The notes below the pieces were generated by a model, which saw only the letters and a program-made list of their open reading frames with translations, did not search any database and was not told the origin of the DNA. A stretch of DNA of 64,000 nt, from contig CAUJIO010000062.1 in NCBI GenBank assembly GCA_963205315.1, positions 1-64,000 of the forward strand, written 5' to 3'. Made by a program: the position numbers and the translations under genes. Origin of the DNA: Pseudomonadota bacterium (lineage in GTDB: Bacteria > Pseudomonadota > Alphaproteobacteria > Rhizobiales > Aestuariivirgaceae). This document shows, piece after piece, positions 19,189 through 28,590 of the stretch; position 1 is the stretch's first letter; each line of letters starts with the position of its first letter.

Positions 19189-20214
19189 ATGAAATCAGTT
19201 GCTAAGATCACTGCGGCCCTGCTTCTGGGTGCCGTGGCCTGTTCACCGGCTCTGGCCGATCCCGGCACCAAGGTCGCCCTCGTTCCGGGCGGTCCGCACC
19301 CGTATTTCGCCGCCTGGGAACAGGCCGGCAAGGACGCCATGAAGGACTTCAACCTGGGCGCCGGTGACTATCGCGTGCCGCAGAAGTGGGAGCTGGCGCA
19401 GCAAAGCACATTGCTCGAAAGCCTTCTCACCCAGGGCTATAATTCGTTCCTCATTTTCCCCGGCGACGCAGTCGGCACCAATGCCACGGTCTCCGAAATC
19501 GTCGACAACGGCGGCCAGGCCATCGCCACCGCGGGCTGCCTGAAGGACCCGACGCCCGCCCTCTTCTGCCTGGGCACTGACACCGGCAACTCCGCCTATC
19601 TTGGCACCAAGGAACTGATCAAGGCGATGGGCGGCAAGGGCCGCATTGCGCACTTCACCGGCTTCCTCGTCGACCCCAACACCCAGCTGCGCATCGACGC
19701 CGTACAGAAGGCGGCTGACGAAACCAATGGCGACGTGACCGTCGTGCAGGTCATTGCCGACATCGACGCGCCACAGCCCGCCGAAGAAAAGATCAATGCC
19801 TATCTTGCCGCCCACGCAGCCGACGTCGACGGCATCGTGACCACCGCCTGGGTGCCCGCCGTCACCGCCGCCAACTCGCTGCGCAAGATCGGCGACAAGC
19901 GCATCAAGATGGTCGGCATCGATCATGATGAAGTCGTGCTGCAGGCGATCAAGGACGGCTTCGTCAACGGCACCATGCTGCAGAACCCCTATGGTCAGGG
20001 CTATCTCGGCTCCTACGTGCTCGACAAGCTGCGCACCGGCTGCACCCTGAAGGCCGATGCCCCGTGGAAGTCGAATGCGCTCACCGCGAAGTTCGTCGAC
20101 TCAGGCACGGTGTTTGTCGATGCGGCAACCGCCGACACCTATGTCGACGCGATGCGCGGCATCACCAAGACGCTTCTCGCCAACTTCGAGAAGGACTTCA
20201 TGGCCTGCAAGTAA
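19189..20214 (+). CDS. Ribose-type (CUT2) ABC transporter substrate-binding protein
   Basis: Periplasmic binding protein of the RbsB-like (peripla_BP_4) family, 341 residues. Signal peptide ITAALLLGAVACSPALA, cleaved near residue 23. The mature protein has the two-lobe pattern TKVALVPGGPHPYFAAWEQ, LLTQGYNSFLIFPGDAVGT, GKGRIAHFTGFL and KRIKMVGIDHDEV, with a hinge motif near GTMLQNPYGQG. The ATG at 19189 is chosen for its GGGAGAAA ribosome binding site and exact fit to the signal peptide; the open frame extends further upstream but is non-coding there. First gene of a five-gene operon. Confidence 0.92.
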   Translation: MKSVAKITAALLLGAVACSPALADPGTKVALVPGGPHPYFAAWEQAGKDAMKDFNLGAGDYRVPQKWELAQQSTLLESLLTQGYNSFLIFPGDAVGTNATVSEIVDNGGQAIATAGCLKDPTPALFCLGTDTGNSAYLGTKELIKAMGGKGRIAHFTGFLVDPNTQLRIDAVQKAADETNGDVTVVQVIADIDAPQPAEEKINAYLAAHAADVDGIVTTAWVPAVTAANSLRKIGDKRIKMVGIDHDEVVLQAIKDGFVNGTMLQNPYGQGYLGSYVLDKLRTGCTLKADAPWKSNALTAKFVDSGTVFVDAATADTYVDAMRGITKTLLANFEKDFMACK

Positions 20215-20230
20215 TGGCAATTGCCAGTGC

Positions 20231-20255
20231 CCCCTTCCCTCGGCGAGGGAAGGGG
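20231..20255 (+). promoter_or_regulatory. Stem-loop between binding-protein and permease genes
   Basis: Perfect 12-bp inverted repeat, ccccttccctcg (20231-20242) and cgagggaagggg (20244-20255), separated by one base; the inner pairs must open to form the loop. It lies between the binding-protein stop and the permease start, the same place as the hairpins at 12672 and 39581. Confidence 0.7.
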
Positions 20256-20274
20256 CATCGCAGGATTTGAATCC

Positions 20275-21306
20275 ATGACCGACGCCACAAGCAACATCCT
20301 GGACGAGGCAACGCCGGAACACCGGCGCGGCTCGGGCCTCATGCGACTGGCCCTCAGCAACGAGTTCGGCCTCGCCCTGCTGATTGCCCTGGCCTTCGGC
20401 ATCTTCGCGATGACTCTCCCCGGCTTCACGTCGCCCTTCAGCCTCTTCACCATCGGCCGCCAGATCGGCATCGACACGATGATCGGCCTGGCGATGATGG
20501 CGGTGATCGTCACCGGCGGACTTGATCTCTCGGTTGGCGCCATCGGCGTCTGCGCGGCAATGGTATTCGGCTATCTGGCGCAGATTGCCGGTGTACCACT
20601 GCCACTTGCCATTCCACTCGCCATTGCCTTCGGCTCCGTTCTCGGCTTCATCAACGGCTACGTGGTCGTGCGATCCGGCGTGCACAGCTTCATTATCACG
20701 CTTGCCAGCATGAGCATCTTCTTCGGCATCATGATCTTCCTGACGCAGGCGCAGTCCTTCAACGCGCTGCCGCTCGCGGTCCCGGCCATGGGCAAGCTCC
20801 GCGTCGGTGGGCCGATCTCTATTCTTCTGATCATCACACTGGTGGTTTGCGCCGCCTTGAGCATTTTTTACCGCTACACCACGCTGGGACGCCAGATGCT
20901 CGCCGCCGGCGCCAATGCGCGTGCCGCCGAACTCTCCGGCATCCGCACCGGGCGCATCATCATCGCCTGCCACATGCTGACCGGCGGATTGGCGGCCCTT
21001 GCCGGATTGATGCTCACCGCCCGCACCGGCGCCGCCGTACCTTCGATGGCGGGCCATCTGGGGCAAGACTGGCTGCTGCCCGCCTTCCTTGCGCCCGTCC
21101 TTGGCGGAACCTTGCTGTCGGGCGGACGCGTCTCGGTCATCGGAACCTTGCTGGGCGCGGCATTCGTCACCATCATGACCAGCGGATTGCTGCTGATGCG
21201 AGTGGGAGAATTCTGGATCCTTGCCTGCCTCGGATTGATGCTTTTGCTGGCCGTGCTGGCCGACCGCTTGCGCCATCAGGTCCTGCGCGCCCGGGGGATG
21301 ATCTGA
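20275..21306 (+). CDS. CUT2 sugar ABC transporter permease 1 (RbsC-like)
   Basis: Inner-membrane permease of 343 residues with about ten hydrophobic segments. Family features seen: VIVTGGLDLSVGAIG, FINGYVVVRSGVHSFIITLAS, GRQMLAAGANARAAELSGI and the C-terminal GGRVSVIGTLLGA. The start at 20275 (MTDATSN) is used because the earlier ATG at 20221 would read through the intergenic hairpin. It overlaps the second permease gene (TGATG at 21304-21308), so the importer is probably heterodimeric. Confidence 0.92.
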   Translation: MTDATSNILDEATPEHRRGSGLMRLALSNEFGLALLIALAFGIFAMTLPGFTSPFSLFTIGRQIGIDTMIGLAMMAVIVTGGLDLSVGAIGVCAAMVFGYLAQIAGVPLPLAIPLAIAFGSVLGFINGYVVVRSGVHSFIITLASMSIFFGIMIFLTQAQSFNALPLAVPAMGKLRVGGPISILLIITLVVCAALSIFYRYTTLGRQMLAAGANARAAELSGIRTGRIIIACHMLTGGLAALAGLMLTARTGAAVPSMAGHLGQDWLLPAFLAPVLGGTLLSGGRVSVIGTLLGAAFVTIMTSGLLLMRVGEFWILACLGLMLLLAVLADRLRHQVLRARGMI

Positions 21307-22277
21307 TGGCCCTGTCCTTTACCCGCATCTTTGACAACGACTGGGTGGGGCCGGGACTCGTCAGCCTAGCCGCAATCATCGGCATCTCGATTTTCCAGCC
21401 GAGCTTCCTGTCGCCCTTCAACATCTTCGTGCTGCTTTCGGCCATCGCCGTCAACATGGTGATCGCCCTGGGCCAGCTCGTGATTATCGGCATCGGCCAG
21501 ATGAACCTGGCACTTGGCGCCTTTGGCGGGCTCGTCGCCATTTCCTTCGTCGCTGTGATGGAGCTCTATGGCGTGCCGCCATTCGTCGCCGTCATCATCG
21601 GCTTCGCCATCGGCACACTGGCCGGCGGTGCCAGCGGCTTCGTCATTGCACGCACCGGCATCTCGGCCTTCATCATCACGCTGGCCGGCCTGCAGATCTT
21701 CAAGGGCATCAACCTCGGCATCACCGAGGCGCAGCCCTTCTATGGCGTGCCGCAGAGTGTGAAGGACTTCGGCAACCTGTCGATGCTGGGCCCCATTCCC
21801 TGGCTGGTGCTGCCGATGCTCATCGCCAGCATCGGCATGTGGTATCTTTTCACACGGCTGCGCATCGGCCGCTACATACTCGCCATCGGCGGCAACCGCA
21901 CGGCGGCTGAACTCTCGGGCATCAATGTCACCGCTACCGTCATCTGGGCACATGCGATTTCGGGACTGCTCGCCGCCACTGCCGGCATGATGCTGGTGGC
22001 GCGATTGCAAATCGGCCAGCCGACGATCGGCGACGACTGGCTGATCTCGTCCTTCGCGGCCCCCGTCATCGGCGGCGCGGTTCTGGCCGGTGGCCATGTC
22101 AGTGTCGCTGGAACCTTCTTCGGGGTGGTCATCATCGCCATCATCACCCAGGCCCTCGTGCTCTTCGCCATCGATCCCTTCGTCGTGCAGATCGTTCTCG
22201 GCGGCTTGATCCTCTGGGCCGTCGGCATCAACCGCCTGCGCGAATTGCGCGTCGCCAAACTGAACGAGAGGGCTTGA
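21306..22277 (+). CDS. CUT2 sugar ABC transporter permease 2 (RbsC-like)
   Basis: Second inner-membrane permease, 323 residues, homologous to the preceding gene: VIIGIGQMNLALGAFGGLV, GFVIARTGISAFIITLAGLQIF, GRYILAIGGNRTAAELSGI and GGAVLAGGHVSVAGTFFG. The open frame extends about 460 bases upstream inside the first permease, but the start at 21306 gives a normal length and a TGATG overlap. It ends in a 2-base overlap region with the ATPase gene. Confidence 0.92.
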   Translation: MALSFTRIFDNDWVGPGLVSLAAIIGISIFQPSFLSPFNIFVLLSAIAVNMVIALGQLVIIGIGQMNLALGAFGGLVAISFVAVMELYGVPPFVAVIIGFAIGTLAGGASGFVIARTGISAFIITLAGLQIFKGINLGITEAQPFYGVPQSVKDFGNLSMLGPIPWLVLPMLIASIGMWYLFTRLRIGRYILAIGGNRTAAELSGINVTATVIWAHAISGLLAATAGMMLVARLQIGQPTIGDDWLISSFAAPVIGGAVLAGGHVSVAGTFFGVVIIAIITQALVLFAIDPFVVQIVLGGLILWAVGINRLRELRVAKLNERA

Positions 22278-22282
22278 GTGTC

Positions 22283-23791
22283 ATGAGCGCGCTTCAGGTC
22301 TCTCACGTCAGCAAGGCCTTTCCCGGTGTGAAGGCGCTCGACGATGTCTCGATGACCTTGCGCGGCGGATCGGTCCATGCCCTGCTGGGCGAGAATGGTG
22401 CCGGCAAGTCGACACTCATCAAGATCATGACCGGCATCCACAAGGCGGACTCGGGTTCCATCACCATGGAAGGCAAGCCCGTCCGCTTTGGCAATCCCCG
22501 CCAGGCGGCAGCTGGCGGCCTTGGCGTCGTGCATCAGGAGCGCAACCTCGTCACGCGCTTTTCGGTTTCCGAAAATATCATGCTGGACCGGCTGGGCAAG
22601 CATTCCCTGTCATCGGTGGACTATCCTGCCATTGCCGCCGAAGCCGCACGCTGGCTAAAGCTGCTCGATCTCGATGTCGATCCGTCAACGCCCGTCTCGC
22701 GCCTGAGCGTGGCGCAGATGCAATTGGTCGAGATCGGCAAGGCCCTGTCCCTGCAATCGCGTGTGCTGCTGCTCGATGAGCCCACAGCTTCGTTGACCCC
22801 AAGCGAGGCGCAGGTGCTGTTCCGGATATTGCGGCGGTTGCGCGACGATGGTGTCGCCATCGGCTTCGTCAGCCATAAACTCGAGGAGGTCTTCGACATC
22901 TGCGACACTGTCACCGTGCTGCGCGATGGCCGCAATGCCTGCGACAGTGCCGGTCTCAAGTCCCTGAACCGCGACGACGTGGTGCAGATGATGATTGGCC
23001 GTGCCGAACGCATCTCGAAACGTGCGGCGCGCAGCAAGCCCGCCACGGCACCTTACCTAGAACTGCAGGACTATTCGTCGACGGCCGGACACAAGGATAT
23101 CTCGCTCGCTGTGCGGCCCGGTGAAATCCTTGGCCTCTATGGCCTCGTCGGCGCGGGACGGAGCGAACTGGCAAAAGCCGTGCTCGGACTGTCGGGCCAG
23201 ACTGGCGGCGAGATCCGTGTCGCGGGCCGGCACGTCAAGATCAATTCGGTGGCGGAAGCGCTGGCGCTCGGCATTGGCTATGTCAGCGAGGACCGCAAGG
23301 CTGAAGGCCTGATCCTGCTTCACTCGGTTCTCGCCAATGCCGGCATTACCGTGTGGAAGAGGCTGGCGAATGCACTGGGCTTCCTGCGCGACGCAACCAT
23401 TGCCTCCCACGTGGGGCCAGTGTTGAAGAAGCTTGAGGTCAAGACGCCTTCGCTCGATCAGACCATCGGCAATCTGTCAGGCGGCAATCAGCAAAAGGTC
23501 TCGGTGGCCAAGTGGATCGCCGCGGGCGTCAAGCTGCTGATCATCGACGAGCCATCGGTTGGCATCGACATCAAGACCAAGGCCTATCTCCACGATCTCA
23601 TCCATGAACTGGCCGAGAGCGGCACGGCCGTCCTTCTGATCACGTCGGACCTCACCGAGATGGTCGATGTCGCCGATCGCGTCGCAGTGATGGATGGCTA
23701 CCGCATACAGGGGCTTGTCGAGAACGATCGCAACTACGAGCGCGTCAGCACGGCCATCATGGGATTGATCCATGGCCGCAAGGCGGCCTGA
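22283..23791 (+). CDS. CUT2 sugar ABC transporter ATP-binding protein (RbsA-like)
   Basis: Tandem-domain ATPase of 502 residues. First domain: Walker A GENGAGKST (36-44) with a degenerate signature (LSVAQMQLVEIGKALSL) as usual for RbsA. Second domain: Walker A-like GLVGAGRSE and intact signature LSGGNQQKVSVAKW with Walker B LLIIDEPSVGID. Either the TTG at 22274 or the ATG at 22283 could start it; the ATG is preferred (MSALQVSHVSKAF) and GAGAGGG lies upstream. It completes the importer of this locus. Confidence 0.93.
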   Translation: MSALQVSHVSKAFPGVKALDDVSMTLRGGSVHALLGENGAGKSTLIKIMTGIHKADSGSITMEGKPVRFGNPRQAAAGGLGVVHQERNLVTRFSVSENIMLDRLGKHSLSSVDYPAIAAEAARWLKLLDLDVDPSTPVSRLSVAQMQLVEIGKALSLQSRVLLLDEPTASLTPSEAQVLFRILRRLRDDGVAIGFVSHKLEEVFDICDTVTVLRDGRNACDSAGLKSLNRDDVVQMMIGRAERISKRAARSKPATAPYLELQDYSSTAGHKDISLAVRPGEILGLYGLVGAGRSELAKAVLGLSGQTGGEIRVAGRHVKINSVAEALALGIGYVSEDRKAEGLILLHSVLANAGITVWKRLANALGFLRDATIASHVGPVLKKLEVKTPSLDQTIGNLSGGNQQKVSVAKWIAAGVKLLIIDEPSVGIDIKTKAYLHDLIHELAESGTAVLLITSDLTEMVDVADRVAVMDGYRIQGLVENDRNYERVSTAIMGLIHGRKAA

Positions 23792-23806
23792 AGCAAGGAA
23801 ACGGCA

Positions 23807-24916
23807 ATGGCCAGGATTACCCGCGTCGAAGCCCTGATGGTCGACCTGGTGCCGAAGGTGAAACGCACCGACGCCATCCAGTCCTTCGTCAGCCAGGAGA
23901 CGCCGATCGTCCGTATCTATGATGCCGATGGCGGCATCGGTACCGGCTACACCTATACCATCGGCACTGGCGGTCATTCGGTGATGGAACTGCTCCGCCG
24001 CACGCTGGCGCCCGCCCTCATTGGCCGGGAGGCCGCCGAGATCGAACGCATCTGGCGCGACCTGCTGTTCCTCACCCATGCGACCAGCGTCGGCGCCATC
24101 ACCTCGCTTGCGCTGGCCGCCGTCGACACCGCACTCTGGGACCTGAAATGCCGCCGCCACGGCGAGCCGTTGCACCGCATGGCGGGCGGTGCGCAGGCCC
24201 GTGTGCCGCTTTACACCACCGAGGGCGGCTGGCTGCATATCGAGACGGCAGCGCTTGTCGATGATGCGCTGGCGGCAAAGGCCCGGGGATTTGGCGGTTC
24301 GAAGATCAAGGTGGGGCGGCCGCATGTCTCGGAAGATGTGGCGCGGCTGTCTGCCGTGCGCGACGCCGTGGGGCCGGCCTTCGAGATCATGACCGATGCC
24401 AACCAGCGCTTCACCGTCGACGAAGCCATCCGCCGCGCCCGCTGCCTGACGCCGCTCGACATTGCCTGGTTCGAAGAACCGCTGACGGCAGACGACATCA
24501 ACGGCCATGTGCGCCTGTCGCAGTCGACGACGATTCCCATTGCCGTCGGCGAGAGCCTCTACAGCCATCTGCATGTCCGCGAATATCTCGAGCGCGGCGC
24601 CTGCTCCATCGTGCAGGCCGATGTTGCCCGCATTGGTGGCATCACGCCGTGGCTGAAGGCCGCGCATCTGGCGGAATGCTTCAACGTGCCAATCTGCCCG
24701 CATTTCCTGATGGAGCTGCACGTCTCGCTCTGTGCGGCCGTGCCCAATGCGCGCTGGGTCGAATATATTCCGCAGATCGATTCACTGACCACCGAAGCGA
24801 TGCGGATCGAGGATGGTCACGCCATTCCCTCCGATGCGCCCGGCCTCGGCATTGCCTGGGATTTCGATGCCATCGCCAAGGCCACGGTGCCCGGCTCTGC
24901 CTTCGCGATCCGTTGA
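23807..24916 (+). CDS. Mandelate racemase/muconate lactonizing enzyme family (enolase superfamily) dehydratase or racemase
   Basis: A 369-residue enolase-superfamily enzyme. The capping domain is followed by the barrel with Lys166 and Lys168 (SKIKVG), Asp197 and Asn199 (TDANQ), Glu223 (FEEPL), Glu249 (GES) and His299 (CPHFLMELH). The Lys-x-Lys plus His pattern fits mandelate racemase-type enzymes, many of which dehydrate sugar acids. Position 15 bases after the importer ATPase and under a GntR regulator supports a sugar-acid substrate. Racemase, dehydratase or cycloisomerase cannot be separated by eye. Confidence 0.88.
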   Translation: MARITRVEALMVDLVPKVKRTDAIQSFVSQETPIVRIYDADGGIGTGYTYTIGTGGHSVMELLRRTLAPALIGREAAEIERIWRDLLFLTHATSVGAITSLALAAVDTALWDLKCRRHGEPLHRMAGGAQARVPLYTTEGGWLHIETAALVDDALAAKARGFGGSKIKVGRPHVSEDVARLSAVRDAVGPAFEIMTDANQRFTVDEAIRRARCLTPLDIAWFEEPLTADDINGHVRLSQSTTIPIAVGESLYSHLHVREYLERGACSIVQADVARIGGITPWLKAAHLAECFNVPICPHFLMELHVSLCAAVPNARWVEYIPQIDSLTTEAMRIEDGHAIPSDAPGLGIAWDFDAIAKATVPGSAFAIR

Positions 24917-24946
24917 TTGAAATGGCCCACTTGGCGGGCCACACGA

Positions 24947-25885
24947 TCATTCCAGCACGATCCGCGGGAAATAGAACGACACCACCCAGTTCGGCATGTC
25001 GACAATTTCGCTGACACGAAGATCGCCGCACACCGAGCACAGCATGTACGCATCGACCGCATTCATGTTGTAGCGATGTGAGAGCAAATCGATCATGCCG
25101 GAGACGGCGGCCTTGGCACCATCCATCAGATCCGGGCCGATGCCGGTCGTCACCTCATAGCCCTTCGCATCGAGATGTCGGGCCACGGGACCCGGCGTCG
25201 TGAACCGTGGAAACGCCAGATTGGCGCCCTTCACCAGTTCGAACCTTGCAGCGACCGTGCAGGGACTTTCGATGGCTGTACCGCAGACTTCGCCATCGCC
25301 CTGGGCTGCATGGGTATCGCCGAGGCTGAACAATCCGCCTCTCACTTCGACCGGCAAATAGAGCGTTGTGCCGGTTGCAAGATCGCGGATGTCCATGTTG
25401 CCGCCCATGCGGCGCGGCGGCACGATCGAGTGCTGGCCTGCCTCCGCCGGTGCAAGCCCGATGGTGCCGCAGAACGGCTTCAGCGGCACGCGGCCACCCG
25501 GACCAAAGAGTGCCGGTGCCAGCGACTTTGCGTCGTAGCTCCAGATGTGAAGGGCCGGATCCTTGAATTGATCGGCGAGCAGGCCAAAGCCCGGGATATT
25601 CGCCGTCCAGCCCCAGCCAGAGGGGCCAAATTCTAGCAGCGTCACGGCAATGGCGTCACCGGGTTCCGCTCCGTCAATGTAAACAGGACCCGTCACCGGA
25701 TTGACTTTGCCGAAATCCAACCGGCCGAGATCGGCGAGCGTCGAAGACCGGTTGAGCTGGCCGCCAGACGAATCCTGCGTGTGGAATTCGATGCTCTCGC
25801 CTGGCGCAATTTTGAGCACCGGCTGATTGCTATTGTTCCAGCCGTGATGGCAGGTGTGATCGTGAATGGTGTGTGTGCACTTCAT
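24947..25885 (-). CDS. Acetamidase/formamidase family protein
   Basis: A 312-residue FmdA/AmdA-type amidohydrolase that releases ammonia from short amides or formamide. Seen: LKIAPGESIEFHTQDSSGGQ, NPVTGPVYIDGAEPGDAIAVTLL, FCGTIGLAPAE, PPRRMGGNMDIRDL, GGLFSLGDTHAAQGDGEVCGTAIE and a Cys-containing C-terminal segment MLCSVCGDLRVSE. The start at 25885 (MKCTHTIHDHTCHHGW) matches the conserved N-terminus; an ATG at 25927 is possible. It is transcribed divergently from the peptide importer operon and convergently with the enolase-superfamily gene, so it is probably a single-gene unit supplying nitrogen. Confidence 0.88.
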   Translation of the reverse strand: MKCTHTIHDHTCHHGWNNSNQPVLKIAPGESIEFHTQDSSGGQLNRSSTLADLGRLDFGKVNPVTGPVYIDGAEPGDAIAVTLLEFGPSGWGWTANIPGFGLLADQFKDPALHIWSYDAKSLAPALFGPGGRVPLKPFCGTIGLAPAEAGQHSIVPPRRMGGNMDIRDLATGTTLYLPVEVRGGLFSLGDTHAAQGDGEVCGTAIESPCTVAARFELVKGANLAFPRFTTPGPVARHLDAKGYEVTTGIGPDLMDGAKAAVSGMIDLLSHRYNMNAVDAYMLCSVCGDLRVSEIVDMPNWVVSFYFPRIVLE

Positions 25886-25994
25886 TGCGACATCGTGACG
25901 GCGATTGGCATGATCTGTCAATGCCATTGGGCCGTTGAAAAGCCGGTGAAGGCAAGATAGCCTCACCCGCAAGTATCGAGTTGGGGGACGTTCC

Positions 25995-26894
25995 GTGACA
26001 TCATTGCAGCAGACCGAGGGCCGCGCCAAGTTCGGCCCCTATGAGACGTGGTACCGGATCACCGGCGATCTCGGCTCCTCCAAGCCGCCGATCTTCATTC
26101 TCCACGGCGGACCGGGTGCCGCGCATAACTACGTCGATTCCTACAAGCTGCTGGCGCGCGATGGCCGCGCCGTCATTCATTACGATCAGCTGGGTTGCGG
26201 CAACTCGACACTCCTGCCGGACAAGGGCGCCGACTTCTGGACGCCGCAGCTGTTCGTCGACGAACTCGAAAACCTTGTCGACACGCTTGGTCAGCGCAAG
26301 GGCTTCCATGTGCTCGGCCAATCCTGGGGCGGCATGCTGGCGGCGGAATACGGCTCGCGCCGGCCGAAGGGCGTGAAGACGCTGACCATCGCCAATTCAC
26401 CCGCTTCGATGGCGCTGTGGGTCTCGGAGGCGATGCGCCAGCGCAGCGAGATGCCGAAGGACATTCAGGACAAGCTCAACAAGCACGAGGCCGCCGGCAC
26501 CTACAGCGATCCGGAGTATCAGGAGGCGACGATGTGGGTTTATGCCCGCCATGTCTGCCGTGTCGTTCCCTTCCCGCCGGAGGTGACCGAGACCTTCGAA
26601 CAGGTGGCCCGTAATCCGACCGTCTATCACACCATGAATGGTCCCAACGAGTTCTTCGTCGTCGGCACGCTGAAGGACTGGAACATCATTCCGGAACTGC
26701 ACAAGATCAACGTTCCGACGCTCATCATCTCCGGCCGCCACGACGAGGCGACACCGGCCTGCGTGCAGCCCTACAAGGACAACATCAAGGGCTCACGCTG
26801 GGTGATCTTCGAGGAGTCGAGCCACATGCCGCATGTGGAGGAAAAGGAACTTTGCATGAAGACCGTCGGGGATTTCCTCGCGGCGAACGACTAG
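25995..26894 (+). CDS. Proline iminopeptidase-family alpha/beta hydrolase
   Basis: Cytoplasmic S33-family hydrolase of 299 residues that would remove N-terminal proline or another residue from small peptides. The oxyanion motif HGGPGAAHN (38-45), nucleophile Ser110 in GQSWGG, Asp250 in GRHDEATP and His277 in SSHMPHVEE make a complete triad. GTG start with GGGGGAC upstream. It is 28 bases ahead of the peptide-binding protein gene, so the operon couples uptake of peptides to their cleavage. Some relatives act on amino-acid amides instead. Confidence 0.88.
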   Translation: MTSLQQTEGRAKFGPYETWYRITGDLGSSKPPIFILHGGPGAAHNYVDSYKLLARDGRAVIHYDQLGCGNSTLLPDKGADFWTPQLFVDELENLVDTLGQRKGFHVLGQSWGGMLAAEYGSRRPKGVKTLTIANSPASMALWVSEAMRQRSEMPKDIQDKLNKHEAAGTYSDPEYQEATMWVYARHVCRVVPFPPEVTETFEQVARNPTVYHTMNGPNEFFVVGTLKDWNIIPELHKINVPTLIISGRHDEATPACVQPYKDNIKGSRWVIFEESSHMPHVEEKELCMKTVGDFLAAND

Positions 26895-26922
26895 AACCAC
26901 AACAACAAGCAGGGAGAAGAGA

Positions 26923-28584
26923 ATGAGAAAGTGGATTATGGCCGGAGCCGCGACCGCGGTGCTGGCCTTCGCGTCGATGGCACCGGCCTACGCCGAGTAC
27001 CTCACCGAACATCGCGGCGGTACCATGCGCCTGGTGGCGCGCTCTGCCGCCGGCACGCTCGACCCGCAGATCAATTACACGCTGCAATACTGGCAGATTT
27101 ATCAGTCGGTTTATTCCGGCCTCACCGCCTTCAAGAAGGGCGCCGGCGAGGAAGGCTTCAAGGTCGTCCCCAATCTCGCGGAGGAACTTCCCGCCGCCGC
27201 CAACGACGGCAAGACCTATGTCTTCAAGCTGCGCAAGGGCATCAAGTTCTCGGATGGCCGTGACGTGACGGTGAAGGATGTCGTCGCCTCGTTCCAGCGC
27301 ATCTTCAAGATATCGAGCCCGACGTCGGGCGGCTTCTATTCGGTGATCGTCGGCGCCGACAAGTGCATCGCCGAACCGGCAACTTGCACGCTTGACGGCG
27401 GTGTGGTGGGTGATGAGGCGGCAGGCACGGTCACCATAAATCTCACCCGCGTCGATCCGGAGTTCTTCTACAAGCTCGCCGTGCCGCACGCTTCGGTGCT
27501 GCCGGCTGACGCGCCGACCGCTGACGCAGGCTCGGTGCCGCTGGCAGGAACCGGCCCGTATTTCTTCTCGGCCTATGATCCGAACAAGGGTCTCACCATG
27601 TCGCGCAATCCGCACTTCAAGGTGTGGAGCGAGGACGCCCAGCCCGACGGCTATCCGGATGTCGTGCAATATGACTTCGGCCTGACCGACGAAGCCGAGG
27701 TCACCGCCGTGATGAACGGTGAGGCCGACTGGATGTTCGATCAGCCGCCGACCGACCGTCTCGGCGAGATCGGCACCAAGTTCAAGGACCAGGTCTATAT
27801 CAACACGCTGACCGCCTGGTGGTACGCGCCGATGAACACGCGCATCGCGCCCTTCGACAATGTGAAGGCCCGTCGGGCCGTGAACTTCGCCATCGACCGC
27901 AAGGCCATGGTGAACTTCTTCGGCGGCCCGGTGCTGGCCGCCCCGGTCTGCCAGGTTCTGCCCCCCGGCTTTCCCGGACATGTCGATTATTGCCCCTACA
28001 CCAAGGACCCAGGCACCAAGTGGACGGCGCCGGACATCGAGAAGGCCAAGCAACTGGTCGAGGAATCCGGCACCAAGGGCCAGGAAGTGACGATCATCGC
28101 CGAGGATACCGCCGTATCCAAGGCCATCGGCACCTATTTGCAGAGCGTGCTGACAGAGATCGGCTACAAGGCGAGCGTCAAGCCGATCTCGCCCAACATC
28201 CAGTTCACCTACATCCAGAACACCAACAACAAGGTGCAGATCTCGCTCAGCCAATGGTACCAGGACTATCCGGCAGCATCGAACTTCCTCAACGTTCTGT
28301 TCGGATGTGGCAGCTTCCAGGAAGGCTCTGACTCTTCCATCAACATCGCCGGTTTCTGCAACGAGGCCGTCGAAGCCAAGATGAAGGAAGCCTTTGCACT
28401 CTCCGCCACTGACCAGGAAGCCGCCAACAAGATCTGGGCCGAAGTCGACAAGATGGTCGTGGACGAGGCAGCGGCAGCGCCGCTGTTCACGCCGAAGCAC
28501 ATCGACTTCGTGTCGAAGCGCTTGGGCAATTTCCAGTTCAACGCGCAGTTCTACTGGATGGTGACCCAGTCCTGGGTGCAGTAA
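26923..28584 (+). CDS. Peptide ABC transporter substrate-binding protein (DppA/OppA-like)
   Basis: Family 5 extracytoplasmic binding protein, 553 residues. Signal peptide with hydrophobic MAGAATAVLAFASMAPAYA, cleaved near residue 23. Mature features: GGTMRLVARSAAGTLDPQ, NLAEELPAAANDGKTYVFKLRKGIKFSDGRDVTVKDVVASFQR, GTGPYFFSAYDPNKGLTMSRNPHF and RRAVNFAIDRKAMVNFFGG. A GGGAGAAGAG ribosome binding site precedes the ATG. It delivers oligopeptides to the permeases that follow. Confidence 0.93.
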   Translation: MRKWIMAGAATAVLAFASMAPAYAEYLTEHRGGTMRLVARSAAGTLDPQINYTLQYWQIYQSVYSGLTAFKKGAGEEGFKVVPNLAEELPAAANDGKTYVFKLRKGIKFSDGRDVTVKDVVASFQRIFKISSPTSGGFYSVIVGADKCIAEPATCTLDGGVVGDEAAGTVTINLTRVDPEFFYKLAVPHASVLPADAPTADAGSVPLAGTGPYFFSAYDPNKGLTMSRNPHFKVWSEDAQPDGYPDVVQYDFGLTDEAEVTAVMNGEADWMFDQPPTDRLGEIGTKFKDQVYINTLTAWWYAPMNTRIAPFDNVKARRAVNFAIDRKAMVNFFGGPVLAAPVCQVLPPGFPGHVDYCPYTKDPGTKWTAPDIEKAKQLVEESGTKGQEVTIIAEDTAVSKAIGTYLQSVLTEIGYKASVKPISPNIQFTYIQNTNNKVQISLSQWYQDYPAASNFLNVLFGCGSFQEGSDSSINIAGFCNEAVEAKMKEAFALSATDQEAANKIWAEVDKMVVDEAAAAPLFTPKHIDFVSKRLGNFQFNAQFYWMVTQSWVQ

Positions 28585-28590
28585 GCAAAC

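Noticed and set aside
26785-28500. A 571-codon frame antisense to the peptide-binding protein
   Set aside because: No recognisable domain; mirrors a strongly coding gene on the other strand.
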